A stretch of 64,000 nucleotides of DNA, taken from contig CM057156.1 of assembly GCA_029962745.1 (NCBI GenBank), positions 31,663,853 to 31,727,852 on the forward strand. Direction: 5' to 3'. How positions within the stretch are numbered: the first letter of the stretch is position 1; each line of letters begins with the position of its first letter. Source of the stretch: Echinometra lucunter (lineage: Eukaryota > Echinodermata > Echinoidea > Camarodonta > Echinometridae). Shown here piece after piece: positions 1-12,194 of this stretch. Below the pieces are notes generated by a model, which was not told the origin of the DNA, did not search any database, and worked only from the letters and a program-made list of their open reading frames with translations. Position numbers and translations under genes: made by a program.

Positions 1-1390
1 CTTCGTAAGTTATGTGCATATGAATGTGACCTAAATGATATTAATTCAGACAAGTAATTAGGAGCTTGACCATTCAGTTGTTGTCTGTTAGAAAGGTAAG
101 ATTCGATCCATGTGAGGACACAGTCGCTCAAACCAAAAGATGTATGTAGTATGTTCAACAATATCCTATGATCAATAGTGTCGAAAGCGGCACTCAGATC
201 CAACAATACCAAAAGTGTTACCTTTTGATTGTCCATTGCCAATAGAAGATCATTTTTTATTTTGACTAAGGCTGTTTCGGTACTATGAAACTGTCTGTAT
301 GCTGACTGCATACATGGAAACAATGCATTATGAGAAATATGTTTTAGAATTTGCTGAGAAGCAGCTCCTTCAACAAGTTTTGATATATACTGTAAATTAC
401 TAACTGGTCTAAGATTATCAAAACTCGGCTCCATACCATGCTTTTTAAGAAGTGGCTTCACCAAGGCAACCTTCCATTCGGAAGGGAAAAGGCCATTTGA
501 GAGTGACAAGTTGATAATTTTCGTAAAGACTGGGAGTAGCGATTCATTACAATGCAATAGAAGATTAGTTGGGATTGGATCCAAAGAACATGATTTCTTG
601 CTAAGATTTGTGACCAGTTTCTTCACATCCCTTTCAGATAATATTTCAAAATGAGAGAAGATTTGAGGCTGAGAGTGTGAAATCTCAACATTTGTACTAT
701 CCAAAGATATGTCATCAGGAGTAAAAGTTCCATTATTTACAGTTAACTCTATTTGAGTTTGAATTTTTACGATCTTATCGCAGAAGAAATTCCCTAAATC
801 ATTAACAAATGTTCTCTTATCAATATGAGGAGGTATCACTGGATGAAGCTTGGTCATATTCAGCAAAGATTTAGTAACATTAAAGAGACTTCTTTGATTA
901 GAACTGTTTTCCAATATCATTTCAGAGTAAATATGTACGTTGAGCACTATTCATAACAAATAATGTCTTATTACGAGCGATTTTGAAATTCTCGTAATCA
1001 AGAGAGGATTTTGTTCTCAACCATCTCTTTTCAGCCTTTCTCCTTTTTCTCTTTTGTGTTCTTACATCATTTGTAAACCATGGTACCTGCGGGTGAGATG
1101 AAACGGTCTTGGTAATCAAAGGTGCGTGTTTGTTCAAAATTGAATTAAGTGTATCATTATATAGAGTGACCGATTCTTTAAGATCATCAGGAGTACTAGT
1201 ACAAAGTGAACTATTAGCAACATCACCCTTCAAAGAGTCCAAATCTATACAACCAATTTTACGGAAGGATGTTTTCTTAGGAGGCAACTGTGACTTCAAT
1301 GAGTTCAGGTGACACAAAACAGGGAAATGATCAGATATTAAAGAGCCAGGCCAATTAAGGTTGAGGACTGGCGTACAATGCGAGTTGGTT
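1..1390 (-). mobile_element. CR1/L2-type LINE fragment, endonuclease end plus RT, internally deleted
   Basis: Read on the - strand, 1390 to 1317 carries the end of an APE-type endonuclease, with the conserved SDHFPV motif near 1325-1342. The open stretch 1317-922 is the endonuclease-RT linker (for example HAPLITKTV and VPWFTNDVR). Below 920 comes reverse transcriptase with the palm motif A, LLDLSAAFDTIDHRIL, at about 160-215. Near position 60-75 the protein passes from the SNRQQLNG segment directly into APNYLSELI, which in this family lies near the C-terminus. The FADD box and about 150-250 residues are therefore missing. Frame breaks also occur near 1345. The element continues past the left edge of the window. 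It is a dead non-LTR retrotransposon copy. Confidence 0.85.
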
Positions 1391-4160
1391 TAGAAATAAG
1401 TGTAAAAATGATGAGGTTAGAAGTGTTCCATAAAATGCATGGACAAAAGCATCAGAATCAAAGATCATATAGTTTTAAAAATTAACATTGAAGTATCCCA
1501 TCAAAATACAACCGTTGCCCAGCACTATCGTGCCTGAGAGAATATTCTGAAGATTTGTTATAAAATCTAGTTTTTCTCGAAAACTACAATTTCAATTTTG
1601 AAAGTAGACAATAGACAGTTAGACCGACTTTTGGGGACATTTTCTTAACGATGGCCATTAATTTCACTGTGTATACATACCTGACCAGCTTATTGTGGTG
1701 GCAATCAAGACGCGACGTCCGTTCCATCGGTAGATTGATCGTAAAGGGTTGAGTATGGCATCGTATCTAGTGAGGGTTAGAAGGATCAGCGTACAGCACG
1801 AAACTTGAAACATCACCTGAGTTTATGAGGGGGAGAAGGAGAAAGAGAGGAAGACGGAGTGGTGGATGGGATAGGCAAAGAGGGGATGGGAGAGGAAAGA
1901 AGGAGAGAGAGAGAGAGAATGAGAAAGAGAGAGGCAAAGTGAGAGAGGGGGAGATATGAAAAGATGTTAGAAGGGAGAGGAGGGAGAGGGGAGGGGAAGA
2001 AAAGGGAAGGGAAGAGAAGAAGAGATTGTAAAATGAAGAAAACGAGGCGCGGAGAGAAAGGGTGGGAGAGAGGATGAGATAAAGAAGGTGGTTTAAGCAT
2101 CACCCCAATTTTCCTATATTATGTTAGCAATACAATATTTTTTTTCTAAGATTGTATGAATAATAGTGCAGATTTTACTCTAGGGGACAAAATTTTTTTG
2201 AAGAAACTTTATTTGATTTATGGGAGTCCAAGTTGAAGACATGCCGTATCGATAAAACTAGCATTCGCTTAGAAACTAAAGCTACCTAGTAATAACTATT
2301 ATGCCAAAGTGAAAGCTGAAAGAGACTACTTGCGCCGGACCTTTTTCTCTGCCAGAGATCTGTACCGGGTGTCCCAAAAGCGGAAAGACTGATTTTCATT
2401 TTTTTTTCAGTATATGGGACCTACTTTACCTTTAAAAATTGTATAATTTTTCATATATCACTTTTAAAGCATCTTCTGTCTGAGAGAAAAAAATACCAAG
2501 ATCATCTATGTCCATCTTCTAAAATTGCCTTTATAACACATGTTTTATAGTATGTTTCTTTTGTTTAAATGCATCATTTAGTGTCATTAGGCTTTCCTCA
2601 ACCATTGTAACATGTTACACAAACACTGATAAAGGCCATTCTTGACACAACTCTGCTCTAATCGGTAGCAAAAATTTAAATAAAATGGCACAGAATCAAA
2701 CTTACTTAACCAATTTCAGTTATCTTAACCAATGATCCCAGTGATGTAAAAAATACTTTTCGAAAGCAAAGTACATATAAACTGCCGTTAAGCTTTTTAA
2801 AGACACCTGGTTTAGCTCAAGCGCAGGGCTACGATTCAAAAATTCTTCTGAATGAGCATCTCAGTGGGCTCTTGGTAAAAAGTTATCAAGCAAATATTTA
2901 TAGGGCCCAGCATTGCCAGGTAAGCGGTACGTTGTTTGACAGGTTATGCACTCCAACATCAGATCAAAGATGCCTTCTGGAAAAAAAGACAAAGGAGATT
3001 TGTGCTCCTATGCGGAAGCCTTGTCGAAAGCTTCACTCCTCGCTCACTTTCCAAATTTGATGCAGAAAGTGATTTGACCTACTGCTTTTAAGTGTAACCA
3101 AACTGGTTTTAATATTTAATTTTGTAATAAACCTTTGAGACTGAAGATGAATACATGTATCGGCTTACTAATGGTCTTAAAAAGAAAGTGAGGGCTATTT
3201 GAATTTTCAAAATAAAGACGGATAATTTACATCATGTGTTTTGCAAGAAAAGCGTAAGCTACCTGCAGAGGAGCTTGCAAAAAAGCAAGCAAAAGCGTTT
3301 TTGAAGAAAGAATATTCCTCCTTTTCATACAGGCATTTCCTAATCTGGCAGGCCTTTGTGTACAAGAACAAAACCGTTCCTTTTCATTTTCAGGAAATTC
3401 TGAATAGGAATGTTAGCTCATGCTTCAGAAGAAACAAGTTTCTGCTTCTTTTTGTTAGCAATGGCTTATTTGGATATCTGAAGATACAAGAAAAAGGTTA
3501 GAAAAAAAGCATTATGCTATTTTGATCGATATCGCCTGTCACATTTAATTTGCGAGAGCATTTTGAATGCGTTCCGATGAATATCATTTGAATTTCAATA
3601 TTGGTCATAAACATTTCTATTAAAATTCTTAGCTGTAATGGTACCTTCAGACATTATACAGGATTTATCGGTCAGTATCGGGGAATTTGTCTTAAGCATC
3701 TTTCCTAGTGTGTCATTAATCATAGTTCACGTTCTAAATTTTTTAAGGTACCGTATTTCGTCCTTTGCTTTTAAACATAGCCTACTTTCAGGTTCTAACT
3801 ACTTGTATCGATCATGGAACGAATTGCAAAAACAAGAAAACAAACGAATAAACACACGCAAGCAAAATAATGAAATAAAAGAAAGGAAGGATGTATTTTA
3901 TAACTGGAAATGAATGGTAATTACTGCGATTCTCATGAAAGCAAAAAATCATCCGATAAAATTAATTGATTGACGGACCAATTTTTATTTTCAGCATGAA
4001 GTTTAAACACAGTTGCCTCTTTATAGTTGTAATAAAAACTGCATGGATTTTGCTAAATTGCTATACGCGATACCACTATTTTTTGAAAATTTACATTTAC
4101 AATAGGAGTGATCTTCAGATCGCCCCCATAAACTGATTAATACGGTCATCCTTATTTCAT
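1391..4160. other. gene-free stretch with a purine-rich tract
   Basis: No coding exon is supported. Positions 1826-2080 are an almost uninterrupted G/A tract on the + strand (imperfect GA/GGGA repeats); the pyrimidine-rich frame opposite it is low complexity. The rest is AT-rich unique-looking DNA with a few short open frames (2872-3060, 3241-3501, 3638-3913) that show no recognisable domain. Confidence 0.6.
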
Positions 4161-4185
4161 GGGTAAATAAAGCACATTACCTTCT

Positions 4186-4208
4186 CCCCCCCCCCCCCCC
4201 CCCCCCCC
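4186..4208. repeat. poly-C tract
   Basis: Uninterrupted run of about 23 C. One of more than twenty C or G homopolymers of ten or more bases in the window. Confidence 0.95.
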
Positions 4209-4469
4209 GCAATGAAAAAACCTTTAATGAATAGCATGCAATTTGTTTGCATAAAGGCTTGTAATTTTTTTTAGCCTTGGGCCGCAAAGATGCACCAAAC
4301 GTGGTTATTTTCACTTCATCGCCCATGATCACTGACCTTGGCCGTAACATATAAGAGAACAATAACAGGCACAACTGATCATTAAGAATGCATTTGCTTT
4401 TGATACTTTGAAAAAAGTTCTGAATACTTATCCTTTCTTCAAAAACACACGTGCAAGATTGATTGTAAT

Positions 4470-4960
4470 CTCCCAAGATTTGCCCATGTTACACGACTTA
4501 TAACATGTTTAAGGGAATTACACTGGTTGCTCATACGCCAAAGAATCGAATTTAAGATACTGATGATAGTCCAGAAAAGCAATGAATTGGTCAGGCCTCC
4601 ATATTATTGAATTACGGATTTTTAAAACTCAAACCCATGGTCATAATCTCCGTAGAACATTATCATGACACAGCGATATTGCAGATCCCCCAAATCAAAC
4701 GAAAATAACCCTAGGTGATCGATCATTTTTATGATATAGCCCCTTGACTGTGGAACAGATTACCACTAGATATTTATATCAGGAAATCTCAGACACTAGA
4801 AAGCTTTAAAACAAAAGTAAAAATTTATTTGTTGCAAAGACGGACTCATTTTTTTCCCCATAATTCTTATCCATGCTTTGAATCATGTAACATTTAGGAG
4901 GCATTTAGGAGCTCTTACAGCACAGTAGAACAGACAGTTTCAGCGATCAATAAAATGATT
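4470..4960 (+). mobile_element. LINE RT C-terminal fragment with 3' tail
   Basis: The + strand encodes degraded pieces of the C-terminal domain of a CR1/L2-like reverse transcriptase: HWLLIRQRIEFKILMIVQK at about 4527-4575, and LWNRLPLDIYIRKSQTLESF followed by KTKVKIYLLQ at about 4748-4835. Stop codons and frame breaks interrupt it. The fragment ends in an AATAAA-containing stretch and an ATT/ATC microsatellite, as expected of a LINE 3' end. The 5' part is absent, which is typical of truncated insertions. Confidence 0.75.
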
Positions 4961-5018
4961 TATCATTATTATTATTATTATCATCATCATCATCATCATC
5001 ATCATCATTATTATTATC
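4961..5018. repeat. ATT/ATC trinucleotide microsatellite
   Basis: Repeats of ATT, then ATC, then ATT. It abuts the LINE fragment and may have grown from its tail. Confidence 0.9.
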
Positions 5019-5071
5019 ACTGAAAAGATGTTTGGTACTGCAGAATACTGATGGGTGTATATGATGTGCAT

Positions 5072-5611
5072 CATTGGCGTAAATCCCGGGGGGATGGGGG
5101 ATATATCCCCCACACACTTTTTTGAGAGGGGGGATGGCGTGTACAAATAACCCCCCCCCCCCCCACTTTTTAAGGAAGAAATGATAGTTGAATTAACCAG
5201 TTAATAGAATTTTTAATAATCTGTCATTAACAACCGTCATATTTTAGAATTTTTATTTGAAAATACGATTGAAAACCAGAAAAGCGGTTATTTTTGGCTC
5301 GCTCGCTTCGCTCACTCGTCATATTTTAGAATTTTCATTTGAAAATGCGATTGAAAACAAAAAAGTGGTTATATTTGGCTCGCTCGCTCATCATTTTTTA
5401 GAATTTCTATTTGTAAATGTGATTGAAAACCAGAAAAGTTGTATTCGCTTTGCTCGCTCGCAAAATAAAAATAAAATGTGTGGAAGGGGGGTCTGTGCAG
5501 GTGGGTGAGGGCGTGTATTTATACACAAGTGTGAGTTCGACAGAAAAAAAATTGGCAAAAAAGTCGATCATTCCCCCCCCCCCCCCTCCTCAAAGTGGAT
5601 TTACGCCGGTG
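5072..5611. mobile_element. hAT-like MITE, copy A (540 bp, 8-bp TSD)
   Basis: The ends are CATTGGCGTAAATCC at 5072 and GGATTTACGCCGGTG ending at 5611, an inverted pair of about 15 bp. The 8 bases ATGTGCAT flank both sides (5064-5071 and 5612-5619), a perfect target-site duplication of the size made by hAT transposases. C/G homopolymers lie just inside both ends. The interior has three head-to-tail copies of a roughly 72-82 bp unit (starts near 5238, 5320 and 5392), each ending in a GGCTCGCTCGC-like motif; copies C and D have one unit. No transposase is encoded, so it is non-autonomous. Confidence 0.85.
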
Positions 5612-5715
5612 ATGTGCATGACGAGTGCATGTGGAACGCTTCAGTATGTGTGTTTTTAACGCCACTATCTAATTACTTTAAATCGTTATCTTAATGAAAT
5701 AGACTATTTTCTCAC

Positions 5716-6073
5716 ATGTTGTAGGTACATGATAAGGCCTCCGCACAAGAATGTATCTTGATCAAGCAGTGCGCGAATCAGCCGACCGATTCCCATCACA
5801 AAATCAGACGCCATGAGGTTTGCGACGAAGTAGTTGGTGGTATTGTGAAAGGACTCCTCCTTTGCGATGACCACCATGACGAAAGCTGTGAAGAGCACAG
5901 TGATGATGGCGGAGAACGATCTGAATACGCTTGGCCCAGAAGAGGAGTTCGCGGAGAATCTCCCAGCCGGGATACCAATCATTGTCGCCACCGGAGGGGA
6001 CGTCAGTGCTCAAATTTGCAGAAGCAAAGTCATTCATATCGTCGTCATAGGCCATAAAAAATGTAGTATTCAT
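5716..6073 (-). pseudogene. rhodopsin-type GPCR first exon, frameshifted copy
   Basis: This is a close paralogue of the exon at 13794-14138. From ATG at 6073 the frame encodes MNTTFFMAYDDD and the N-terminal domain up to LLFWAKRIQ. Against the intact copy there is one extra base between the AAGCGT codons and the start of TM1 (25 nt against 24 nt), near 5915-5940. The TM1/TM2 part therefore continues in another frame (FTAFVMVVIAKEESFHNTTN, then FVANLMASDFVM). The exon still ends at a good donor, CAT|GTGAGA, with GT at 5715-5714. The upstream sequence aligns with that of the intact copy, but the TATAAAG there is replaced by GATATAC. It is probably a pseudogene; an assembly error adding one base is the alternative. 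Confidence 0.7.
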
Positions 6074-6149
6074 GTCTTTGCCTGATGTGTAGCCAGATGT
6101 GATAAGGTTGGGATCGGTGGTCGCTCGATCGTATATCCCTTGCACTGTA

Positions 6150-8697
6150 TGACAGCGAAAGACGGCGCTTTACTCAGTGGTGAAAGTGGCATTGGAAATT
6201 ACTGGGGTGCCCTAATCAACTTTACATCTTTACAACTTTACATCTTTTGACAGATTTACAGAGATAAATAAAAGATATAGCCACATACATATACATCTTC
6301 TTTCATCCAGCCTTGGTCTACCTTCCAAAATGAGCCTTAATAGAGCAGTATACCCACAAGCAGGTTTTATATAACGAATTTTTAAACTCATCCAAATGGA
6401 AGATAAAAAGGTAAGATCATTATTTGATTGGAAAAATAATAAAACACATTAAAAGGGGAAGAAAAGGTAGAATTAGGGGGATTAAATGGTGATGAATATT
6501 GAGGAAGCAACAACAACAGCAACAAAAACAGCAAAAACAAAAAATCATAGAGGAAAACTGGAAGAAATGACGCAGTAGACCGATGAATTAAAGATTTGCA
6601 ATGCCACCCACCGCATGTTTAGGGGCTACGGGCTTAGTAGAGGCCGCAAAGCCCGTGAAGCCGTACGAAAATCTCACGGCCGCCTCCTTGCCTCCGTACT
6701 GAGGCCGCAAGGAAAAGGAGATACAAACTCCGTGGACTAATCGCAGGCCAAAAATGTGAATTAGGCAATAAATATGTATTCTCAGTAAGTTATCCTGAAA
6801 ATCTCATTTGTGTAGGTATTACAAGTAATACTGCTTTATTGTCAATTTTAGGACAATGCATAACCCTCTACTAATGTTTCCTCTTTTTTTTTTCTTTAAT
6901 AAAGTTCCATTTTAAGATTTATGAGGATTTACAGAATCGCATTTATATGAGCGGTTTCAAGATTGCTTTTGAATATCAAGCTTCTTCCATCGGGTTGTAA
7001 AGTTATCTCTCCTTATCTCTTCGAAATTGTCGTTATTCCAGGATCACTTTTCAACATCAGGTCAGTGCTCTTCGAAATAGCTGTTTTCCCCAGAAGGTCT
7101 AAAGTTAAACAGTGGAAATTATGAAGTTTTTCGTGAAGACTTACGAAAAAGCGGCATAGCTTCGCACTTCGGAGTTACCTGCCTGATAATAAACAGCTTG
7201 CAAAATGGCGCGTGTAAAAGCAAATATTCGCTTATACTTTCATCATTTTTTATACTGAGAAAAGGGGGAAAATCAATGAAAACGCAGAGATGGAAAGGGA
7301 GAGGAGGAAAGAAGATCATACGACCTTTTCGAATTTCTTCCCTCAGTAGTCAATGCCCCTTGATCTCTCGTGTTAATCCCTTTACAACAATTTAGGATGG
7401 CTCCCCCCCCCCCCCCTTCAATGGCTGAATGGAAGCTCTGCCACTGCGCATTAATTCCATTAATACAGTTTGATATGGGATTAATCGACAAAAACATATA
7501 TATTTAAGAAATATAGAAAATAATCAAGAATAATAGAATTATGAAAGAAATGGAAAGTTATAAAATTATGAATATAAAAAATAAAATATCAGAATAATAC
7601 TGGATAGGGCTATAATCAGTGCGTTGCGGATAAATAAAGTAAGCATATTGATGCGAGCTTTTCACATTCAAAGTTTTTTGTTTTTGCTTTTGTTTTAATT
7701 TGTTTTGTTTTGTTTGTTGTTGCTGTTTTGCTGTTGTTTTTGCTTGTTCTTGAAAAAATGATTAATCATATTCAAAAAGTCACAATTCTTTCGCGGAACC
7801 TATCACTTTCTTTTTAAAAATCTAGATCTCTATCATATTCTGTATCATAAACATAATGAACCTACTACCAACTTTACAACATTATTTTAGCTGAGCCTGA
7901 TTGGTTAAGAGTGACATTTTTGTTCGCCCGGCCGTCTCATTGATCATGTTATGGGTTCTAGTTTAAGCAGCCAACCAGGGCAACCAAATCTTATCGAATT
8001 TCAACTCCTTCAGTGATGCCCTTCACAGTGGAACATATCATAGCTAAATACAATACGAGCGAGTGGAACATATCATAGCTCAAAACAATCCATTAACAAT
8101 TTTTTAAACAAATTTCAAACTTTTATATTTTGTCCGTAACAGGCTCATCTTCGTTTTAAGAATTGATATAAGATTCAGTGAACTAGATTTTCAAAAGCAA
8201 TTTAGAGATGCAAATAAATCGAACACGAAATCCCATAAGCTAGGCATGCTAGGTATGGAGTGTTTTCCTTTCCCTTTACTAAGGATTGATTTCATCTCTT
8301 TTCTCAAGAGTTACAAATTATGACAAACTAACTAACTAATAAAAAAGCAATATTACGACTTTAATACCTAAAGAAATGAGATTTTAAATTTCTGCGACAA
8401 GCTTGGATATTGCGTTATTAACACTTTTATTGCCTTTTTTTTCTTGGTCATACACCTTTTTGTTTTGCTTTTCCTTTCCCTGGAAGTTCAACCATTTTTA
8501 AAGTTTTTCTTGAACTGATTTTTTTATTTTCTTTACCTTTCAGCTACTCCCTTGCGGTACAAATTGATGCTGAAGACATCATAGGGGCTGCGGGGCGTCT
8601 TTCAAAGGGGGGTGGGGCAAGTTTTTGGAAAAGGGGAAATTACAAAGGGTAAATGAAGTATACCCTACCTTTTTCCGACATGAGTATTCCATCCTCT
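6150..8697. other. no gene seen
   Basis: AT-rich sequence without a supportable exon. It has a GC-richer patch at 6600-6720 with short GCCGCAAGG-type inverted motifs, a poly-C tract at about 7404-7416 and T-rich stretches near 7680-7740. The continuation of the GPCR gene was looked for here on the - strand and not found. Confidence 0.5.
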
Positions 8698-9113
8698 TTA
8701 ACCCATTCGTGACATAGGTCCACATTTGGTGGTTTGGCCTAATATCTATTGATGCAAAGCCCTAAAAATCATACCAAATACATGAGCAGAAAGAGCAAAA
8801 AATTCTACACAAACTGTGCCCATTTTGGTTGCATCAATATTCGTTGATTGATGCTGAAAATTTTTAAAATGAAAATAAGCATTAAAATCCTTAAATTGCC
8901 AATGTGATAGAAAGTTTAAAATCACCGTTTTCCCCTGCAAATTGGCAACTTTTTGACTTCTCATCGTAATTTCTGTCAATTTATATTCATTTCAGATACA
9001 TGATGTTTTATAAGAAAAATGTAGCAATAAAATAAAAATATTGGTGTTGCCAATTTGAAGAATAAAAGCTGATCAAATTAGGCTTTAAATAATTCCTGTC
9101 ACGAATGGGTTAA
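8698..9113. mobile_element. piggyBac-type MITE, copy 1 (TTAA flanks)
   Basis: The element starts TTAA then CCCATTCGTGACA and ends TGTCACGAATGGG then TTAA. It is a 13-bp perfect inverted pair flanked by TTAA, the target site duplicated by piggyBac-type transposases. Length is 416 bp including both TTAA. A second copy in the same orientation lies at 54452-54869 and is nearly identical along its length. No transposase is encoded. Confidence 0.85.
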
Positions 9114-9888
9114 TTAAGTTTATAAGAATGATTTTCAACTCATTGTTTGTCTCTTAAGGTGGTCATACAGTTTTATAATGGTCTGATTACTTACATTTTT
9201 AGTTGTTCCCCCCCCCCCCCTCCCTCTTGCCTAGTATTATAGGCCAAGGTTGTTGTTTTTTTTTTTTCATCATAATAGTGACTTGATGACAATAACAACC
9301 GAATTATCATTTTTAGAGCTCTTCCCGTTTATTGTAACGTTCATACTTTATCGTTTTTGTTATTTTTTATCTTGCAGTAATAATCAATGCGATAAGTGAG
9401 GACTCCTCGCGACCGACTTTGTTACATCTTTTATTTAAGAAAATAATACAATTATTATTCAATGTAGTTCTAAGTGCAATGTAATCATAAATAGAAGAAT
9501 ACATAAGATCTTTTTAAAAAATTTACAAAAGCGAGTGATGATGTAATTGCCACTTAAAGCTTAAACATGGCACTATTTTTTTTTATTATTTTTATTTTCT
9601 CTCTTTTTTTCTTTCTTTCTTTTTTTAATTGATGTTTTGGTGAGTCGCATTGAATCGTAGAAAGCACAATGCCCGCTGGACAACTCCTGTCATTACTTGT
9701 GCCAAGAATGATATGGTAAGCTGCGCATGCACATAGCGGATTAAAGCCCTTTTGGAACTATGCTCCTACTGTCGCACGTGTCTTACTATGATCTCTTTGA
9801 ACAACTTTCTATGCATAATAATTATCTGGCGACGAAAATATTGGGATTTATATTAGCATATTGATGTGGTATTTGACGTCAAGTTTTA

Positions 9889-10078
9889 GGCCCGAAATCA
9901 CAAAGGTGGTTTCATTTTAAACCATGGTTTCTAAAATCCATGGATTTTGGAAACCATGGTTTCACCAAATCTGTGATTCACCAACAGTGGTCTCAAAAGT
10001 CCACGCTTTCAATCAGACCCACGGTTGAGACCATGGTTTAAATCACGGTTTTGACTGAAACCAAATTGAATTCGGGCC
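9889..10078. mobile_element. palindromic MITE, 190 bp
   Basis: Begins GGCCCGAAATCACAAAGG and ends CCAAATTGAATTCGGGCC. The arms contain several AAACCATGGTTT-like palindromes. The inverted arms match over about 40 bp with mismatches. No coding capacity. Confidence 0.65.
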
Positions 10079-10115
10079 ATAAAGTACAAAGTGGCAACGT
10101 TAGGGCCCCTGGGCA

Positions 10116-10209
10116 TGGGCGTCAATCCAGGGGGATAGGGGTCACGCCCCCCCAAAAAAAAAAAATATTGAAGGGTGGGGGACACAATAGGGCATGTCCC
10201 CCCCCCCCC

Positions 10210-10240
<31 letters not shown>

Positions 10241-10580
10241 GAAGCCTTGTATTTCATATATTACGCCCTAGGGGACAATTTCTAATAAAGCATTAAGATA
10301 CGCTCTATGATTTTGATAATTGAACTAATTATTATAGATCATCATCTATATTTATGATTTAATTTTACCATGAGGAAATCAGCTAGGACTTGTGCACCTT
10401 CTAACTCTACTGTCGATGTAGAGTTAAATCCTTGAAAACAGTTGGAAACAATATACATGTATACAATGTCTCCCTAAGCCACGGACGTCAATCGGGTGGG
10501 GACAGGAAGGTCCAAATTTTTGGATGGAGACACGATAGGGTATGTCCCCTATTTTTTTAATTATTTTTTTTGGGGGGAGA
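10116..10580. repeat. two fragments of a GGCGTCAATC / GGGGACA repeat family
   Basis: Fragments at about 10116-10235 and 10484-10580 share GGCGTCAATC (or GACGTCAATC), then GGTGGGGGACA-like, TAGGG(C/T)ATGTCCCC and a C or A run. Related fragments lie at 19921-20050 and 33288-33375. Intact ends could not be fixed. Confidence 0.6.
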
Positions 10581-10609
10581 CACTGAAAAAGTTAATAGCG
10601 TATAAAGTC

Positions 10610-11465
10610 CCCTCACATGAGCGGCGGAATCGGGGACAGGGGCGCTTTTAAAAGCCCAACATTCTCCCCTTTTTACTCTTGAAAATGCCTCTTTTCAAAC
10701 CTATTCAGTGCCCCTTTTCTGCTAACACGGCCTCTTTGAGTGTCATTTTTCGTTTAGATAAAGTCACCCTTCTTAAATTTTACGACTGCACCGTTTTCCA
10801 CCGGAAGTTGACCCTTTTCCCTTTTCCATAGCCTTCTTTTCGCTTCTGAGAAGTGTGCCATTTTTACTCCTATAATGTCATTGTACTGAAATGTGATGAG
10901 TTCCCCTTTTGACTGCTCTTTTATATTCTAATTGTGTAATTCCCCTTCTGGTGAGTGCTCCCATTCACCTGTGAAAAGTTTCCTATTGCACTTTGGAAAC
11001 TGCCCCATATGAAATCTGATACATGCCTAAATTTTCTTCGGACGAATGCCCCTTTTCCTTTGTAAATTTGGTTTCTCCCATTTCTCTTTCTTGTAGGTTC
11101 TACAGTCCTACGTACCAAAAGTGGCCCTTTTGTTTTCTGATGTTTCCCTTTTCCATTCCAGCATGTTCCCTCTTCTTTTAATTTGATACATAATACATGA
11201 GTTCACAATACTGTCGACTTTGATTTCTAATAAATGCCATTTCCTCATTATAAGTGCCCCCTCTAATCTGATTTGTGTCCCTTTTCACTGTACTAATGAG
11301 CGTCCACAGGTTCCGTTTTTATAGCCCCTTTTCGTAATGATTATTTCAATTTTCCTTCCGAAGAGCATGATAAGTGCCTTTCCAAATCTGATTATGTCCC
11401 TTTTGTGTCCGATTAGTGCCCCTTTTCTATACCATTCCATTTATGTTAATTGTCCGTTTTTCACA
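10610..11465. repeat. degenerate minisatellite, about 21-24 bp period
   Basis: The motif GTGCCCCTTTT or a near variant recurs roughly every 20-25 bp for about 850 bp (for example near 10666, 10685, 10709, 10763, 10809, 10831, 10855, 10900, 11045 and 11412). It is separated by variable stretches that often read CTGATT or TGAAAA. A stray unit is seen near 12160-12190. There is no open frame across it. Confidence 0.6.
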
Positions 11466-12194
11466 CCTAGTAAGAATAGCAAGTGACCTAATTCTCCAAA
11501 ACAATATACCTAGCTCTAAATATTGGAGAAGTTTCATGTAAGAGCAGATTCCCTTGTTATTAATCAATGTGTGAGGCAGTACAGTGGATGAGGAGGCAAG
11601 AGCTTAGATTACGGCGCAAACATCCGAAATTGTAATAGGAACTAAACGGAAGCAATGAGGATATTTTTTTTCTCCCCCCCCCCCCCAAAAAAAAAAAACT
11701 CCTCTCATTTCAGGCATGCCACACCAAGTGTGTTGTAGATATAAAGTCTTATCTATTCCCCAATTCATGTTTCACTTTTGAGGATTTTTTTCTCTTATAG
11801 TATACATGGTATAGCTCGTGATTACAGCTCAAATATACACTGAAATTATAGCGTGGTCAATAGGGGAAAGCTACAAGCTTAATTGATGAAAATAACAATG
11901 ATAAGGAAGAACCCTGAAATAATTTTTGAACATCTTTATTATCACGAACTTTGAATAATGCAAATAATGTGGTTTTCACAAAAGAAATTAAATTATTTTG
12001 CTTGCTCGCTCGCTTCGCTCGCTCCCTAATAAGTAATAAAGACAGTCTTTACAACTACAAAGTAGTTATTACGTAAATGACAAAATATGTGTAACATAAT
12101 AATTCTTGAAAGTGTGTTCCAGAGAATGAACGGTATTTTCCAATCTTTGTTCCCTCTTTGTTAGTGCCCCTCTTTTGAAGAATGCCCTTTATAG

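Noticed and set aside
1813..2103. Open frame rich in Ser, Pro and Leu
   Set aside because: It is the translation of a purine/pyrimidine tract, with no domain.
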